A stretch of DNA of 64,000 bases from Paracoccus tegillarcae. Its GTDB lineage: Bacteria; Pseudomonadota; Alphaproteobacteria; Rhodobacterales; Rhodobacteraceae. This document shows positions 61,944 to 64,000 of the stretch, piece after piece (the first letter of the stretch is position 1; the number at the start of each line of letters is the position of its first letter). The notes beneath the pieces are model-generated. The model did not search any database. It saw only the letters and a list, made by a program, of their open reading frames with translations, and was not told the origin of the DNA. The position numbers and the translations under genes are program-made. The DNA lies in contig NZ_CP025408.1 of assembly GCF_002847305.1 (NCBI RefSeq), positions 1,509,001-1,573,000 on the forward strand. The letters run 5' to 3'.

Positions 61944-63992
61944 ATGGGCTGGCTGCGCCGCCATGGATTGTTCCTGCTGGCGGGCCTGCTGCTGGCGGTA
62001 GGTGCAGGGCGCGACGGCGTGGAAGATTGGGTGACGCGGACGCGTCTGCCGTCGCTGATCGTGCCCACCGGCACCGAAATCGTTGCGCGCGACGGCACAT
62101 TGCTGCGCGCTTTTGTGGTGGTTGACGGGCGCTGGCGATTGCAGCCCGGCCCGGTTGATCCCGGCTTTGTCGAGATGCTGCTGGCCTATGAGGACCGTCG
62201 CTTTTGGCACCATTCCGGCGTCGATGCGCTGGCATTCTTGCGCGCGACCGGGCAGGCGCTGCGCGAGGGGCGGGTCGTCTCGGGCGGCTCGACCCTGACC
62301 ATGCAGGTCGCGCGACTGCTGGAGGAAGGGCCGACCGGGCAATGGGATGGCAAGCTGCGGCAGATGCGGGTCGCATTGGCGCTGGAGCGGCGTCTGGACA
62401 AGCAGCAGATCCTGGATCTCTATCTGCGGCTGGCACCCTATGGCGGCAACCTCGAGGGCATTCGCGCCGCCAGCCTGTCATGGTTCGGCAAGGAGCCACG
62501 ACGCCTGACCCCGGCGGAATCGGCCCTGTTGGTGGCCCTGCCGCAATCGCCTGCTGTGCGCCAGCCCGACCGCAACCCCGATGCCGCGCGCCGGGCCGTT
62601 GACCGGGTGCTGGCCCGCGCCGTGGCAGCCAACGTGATCGAGGAAGATCAGGCCCGCGCCGCGCGTCTGGCCACCCTGCCCGCGACACGCCGCCCCTTTC
62701 CCGCACTTGCCCCGCATCTGACAGCGCGGTTGCACTGGGAAAACCCTGATGCTGCCCGCATTGCCACCACCATCGACGCTGATCTGCAGCGCGCAGCCGA
62801 GGCGCTGGCGCGGCGCGCCGTGGCCGGGCAGACCGCAGAAGTCACCGTGGCGATGTTGCTTGCCGATCACAGAACGGGCCAGATCCTCGCGCAGGTTGAT
62901 GGGGCCGAATGGACCAGCACCGCGCGCGCCGGTTTTGTCCAGATGTCGGATGCGCTGCGCTCGCCCGGCTCGACATTGAAGCCGTTCGTCTACGGGTTGG
63001 CCTTTGACGATGGGATGGCCCATCCCGATACGCTGATCGAGGACCGGCCCGTGGCCTATGGCCGCTATGCGCCGCAAAATTTCGACCGCCAGTTTCGCGG
63101 TACTGTGACGGTGCGCGATGCGTTGCTGGCGTCTTTGAATATTCCGGTTGTGCGGCTGACTGACGCGGTTGGGCCTGCCCGGTTGATCGACGCGCTGGAC
63201 CGAGCCGGCGCGCCGCTGACGGTGCCGGGCGGCCAGCCCGGACTGGCCGTCGCGCTTGGGGGTGCGGGTGTAAGCCTTGCCGCGCTGGTGCAGGCCTATG
63301 GCGGTTTGGCGGCGGGCGGAAAGGCCGTCGCCCTGTCGCCACTGCCCGGTATGGGTGGGCGAACCGATCGGCGCTTTCTGGGCGATGTTGCCGCCTGGCA
63401 GGTCGGCCATATTCTGTCGCAAGTGCCGCCGCCTGCCGGGGCTGCCCGTGGTCGCATCGCCTATAAGACCGGGACAAGTTATGGCCACCGCGATGCACTG
63501 GCTGTTGGCTTTGACGGCGCGCATGTCGGCGGCGTCTGGATGGGTCGCGCCGATGGCACACCGGTTCCGGGTGCCTTCGGTGGCGATCTGGCCGCGCCGG
63601 TGCTGTTCGAACTGTTCGACCGCGCGCAGGCGGGCGGCAGCCCCCTGCCGCCGCCACCCGATGCGACACTGATCCTGCCCACGGCGCGCCTGCCTGCGCC
63701 CTTGCGCCGGTTTCGTCCGCCGGGCGAGGCGCTGTCGGAGCGCGCACCAGATGCCCCGCAGATGGTCTTTCCGCCCGACGGCGCGCAGATCGAGGCCCCC
63801 TTTGGTCGGTTGGTCGTCAAGGTCCGAAACGGCGCGCCGCCCTTTACCTGGCTGGCCGATGGTCGCCCCGTCGCCATTGCCCGCAGCGAGACGGCATTGG
63901 AACTGGATCTGCCCCGCGCCGGTTTGACGCGACTGTCCGTGATCGATGTCAAAGGCCGGGCGGATTCGGTGAATATCGTGATCAAGCCGTGA
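61944..63992 (+). CDS. pbpC: Penicillin-binding protein 1C
   Basis: PBP1C is a bifunctional peptidoglycan synthase. The 682-residue protein has an N-terminal membrane anchor. Its glycosyltransferase domain has the catalytic glutamate in LLAYEDRRFWHH and GGSTLTMQVAR. Its transpeptidase-like domain has the serine in SPGSTLKPF and the KTGTS motif, and a C-terminal beta domain follows. It starts one base after the alpha-2-macroglobulin gene, a widely seen operon linking protease defence and wall repair. The window ends 8 bases later. Confidence 0.95.
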   Translation: MGWLRRHGLFLLAGLLLAVGAGRDGVEDWVTRTRLPSLIVPTGTEIVARDGTLLRAFVVVDGRWRLQPGPVDPGFVEMLLAYEDRRFWHHSGVDALAFLRATGQALREGRVVSGGSTLTMQVARLLEEGPTGQWDGKLRQMRVALALERRLDKQQILDLYLRLAPYGGNLEGIRAASLSWFGKEPRRLTPAESALLVALPQSPAVRQPDRNPDAARRAVDRVLARAVAANVIEEDQARAARLATLPATRRPFPALAPHLTARLHWENPDAARIATTIDADLQRAAEALARRAVAGQTAEVTVAMLLADHRTGQILAQVDGAEWTSTARAGFVQMSDALRSPGSTLKPFVYGLAFDDGMAHPDTLIEDRPVAYGRYAPQNFDRQFRGTVTVRDALLASLNIPVVRLTDAVGPARLIDALDRAGAPLTVPGGQPGLAVALGGAGVSLAALVQAYGGLAAGGKAVALSPLPGMGGRTDRRFLGDVAAWQVGHILSQVPPPAGAARGRIAYKTGTSYGHRDALAVGFDGAHVGGVWMGRADGTPVPGAFGGDLAAPVLFELFDRAQAGGSPLPPPPDATLILPTARLPAPLRRFRPPGEALSERAPDAPQMVFPPDGAQIEAPFGRLVVKVRNGAPPFTWLADGRPVAIARSETALELDLPRAGLTRLSVIDVKGRADSVNIVIKP

Positions 63993-64000
63993 TTCAGACG

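Overview
The window looks like the chromosome of a facultatively methylotrophic alphaproteobacterium of the Paracoccus type (Rhodobacterales). The reasons are the high GC content, the Gfa, FlhA, XoxF, cytochrome c553i, XoxJ and FlhRS proteins matching the arrangement remembered from Paracoccus denitrificans, an rsmG-parA-parB block next to rdgB, rph, hrcA and grpE, and alphaproteobacterial-style small operons. Genes are dense and often overlap by 4 bases. I found no tRNA, rRNA, CRISPR array, insertion sequence or phage gene.

Layout. 1-6819: housekeeping genes near the replication origin (rsmG with an internal parS site, parA, parB, a DUF454 gene, hemW, rdgB, rph, hrcA, grpE). 6993-9189: a polar amino-acid type ABC importer. 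9313-13184: glutathione-linked formaldehyde oxidation (gfa, flhA, fghA) with a ClpP paralogue and a GNAT gene inserted. 13352-24098: the lanthanide-type PQQ methanol dehydrogenase locus: xoxF, xoxG (cytochrome c553i), xoxJ, a rhodanese-like CxxxCW protein, a beta-propeller, a MxaD-like SRPBCC protein, and a Ped-like ABC-2 exporter with its own binding protein, propeller and acidic secreted protein. 24128-34458: genes with no obvious link to methylotrophy: a LysR remnant joined to another truncated gene, argC, two tandem RTX proteins and an aglEFGAK alpha-glucoside operon. 34560-46437: the second half of the C1/PQQ block: a SoxH-like metallohydrolase, pqqABCDE, a SoxYZ-like carrier, a taurine/nitrate-type ABC importer, flhR, a FIST-domain gene, flhS and two unknown secreted proteins. 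46584-49820: rpe, an atypical SDR, a histidine-phosphatase-like gene and an orphan ABC ATPase. 49817-56407: a sulfotransferase-GT90 fusion and a glycine-riboswitch-controlled gcvTHP operon. 56516-63992: an alpha-2-macroglobulin/pbpC pair.

How the genes work together. XoxF oxidises methanol in the periplasm using PQQ made by PqqABCDE and passes electrons to XoxG. Formaldehyde is captured by Gfa and oxidised by FlhA and FghA to formate. FlhRS, with the FIST protein as a possible sensor, probably controls these genes. Glycine cleavage and rpe fit C1-unit and pentose metabolism. Around this core sits a set of PQQ-associated proteins of unknown chemistry: two propellers, the CxxxCW protein, a SoxYZ-like carrier, a SoxH-like hydrolase and a Ped-like exporter.

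The most unusual observations are: an acidic Ala/Glu/Pro tail on XoxF that shares an exact 23-base, same-phase repeat with the linker of XoxG, separated by a strong terminator; head-to-head truncated genes marking a deletion; FlhS with no sensor domain next to a FIST gene; a LacI-type operator on the agl promoter with no LacI gene nearby; and a sulfotransferase-glycosyltransferase fusion.
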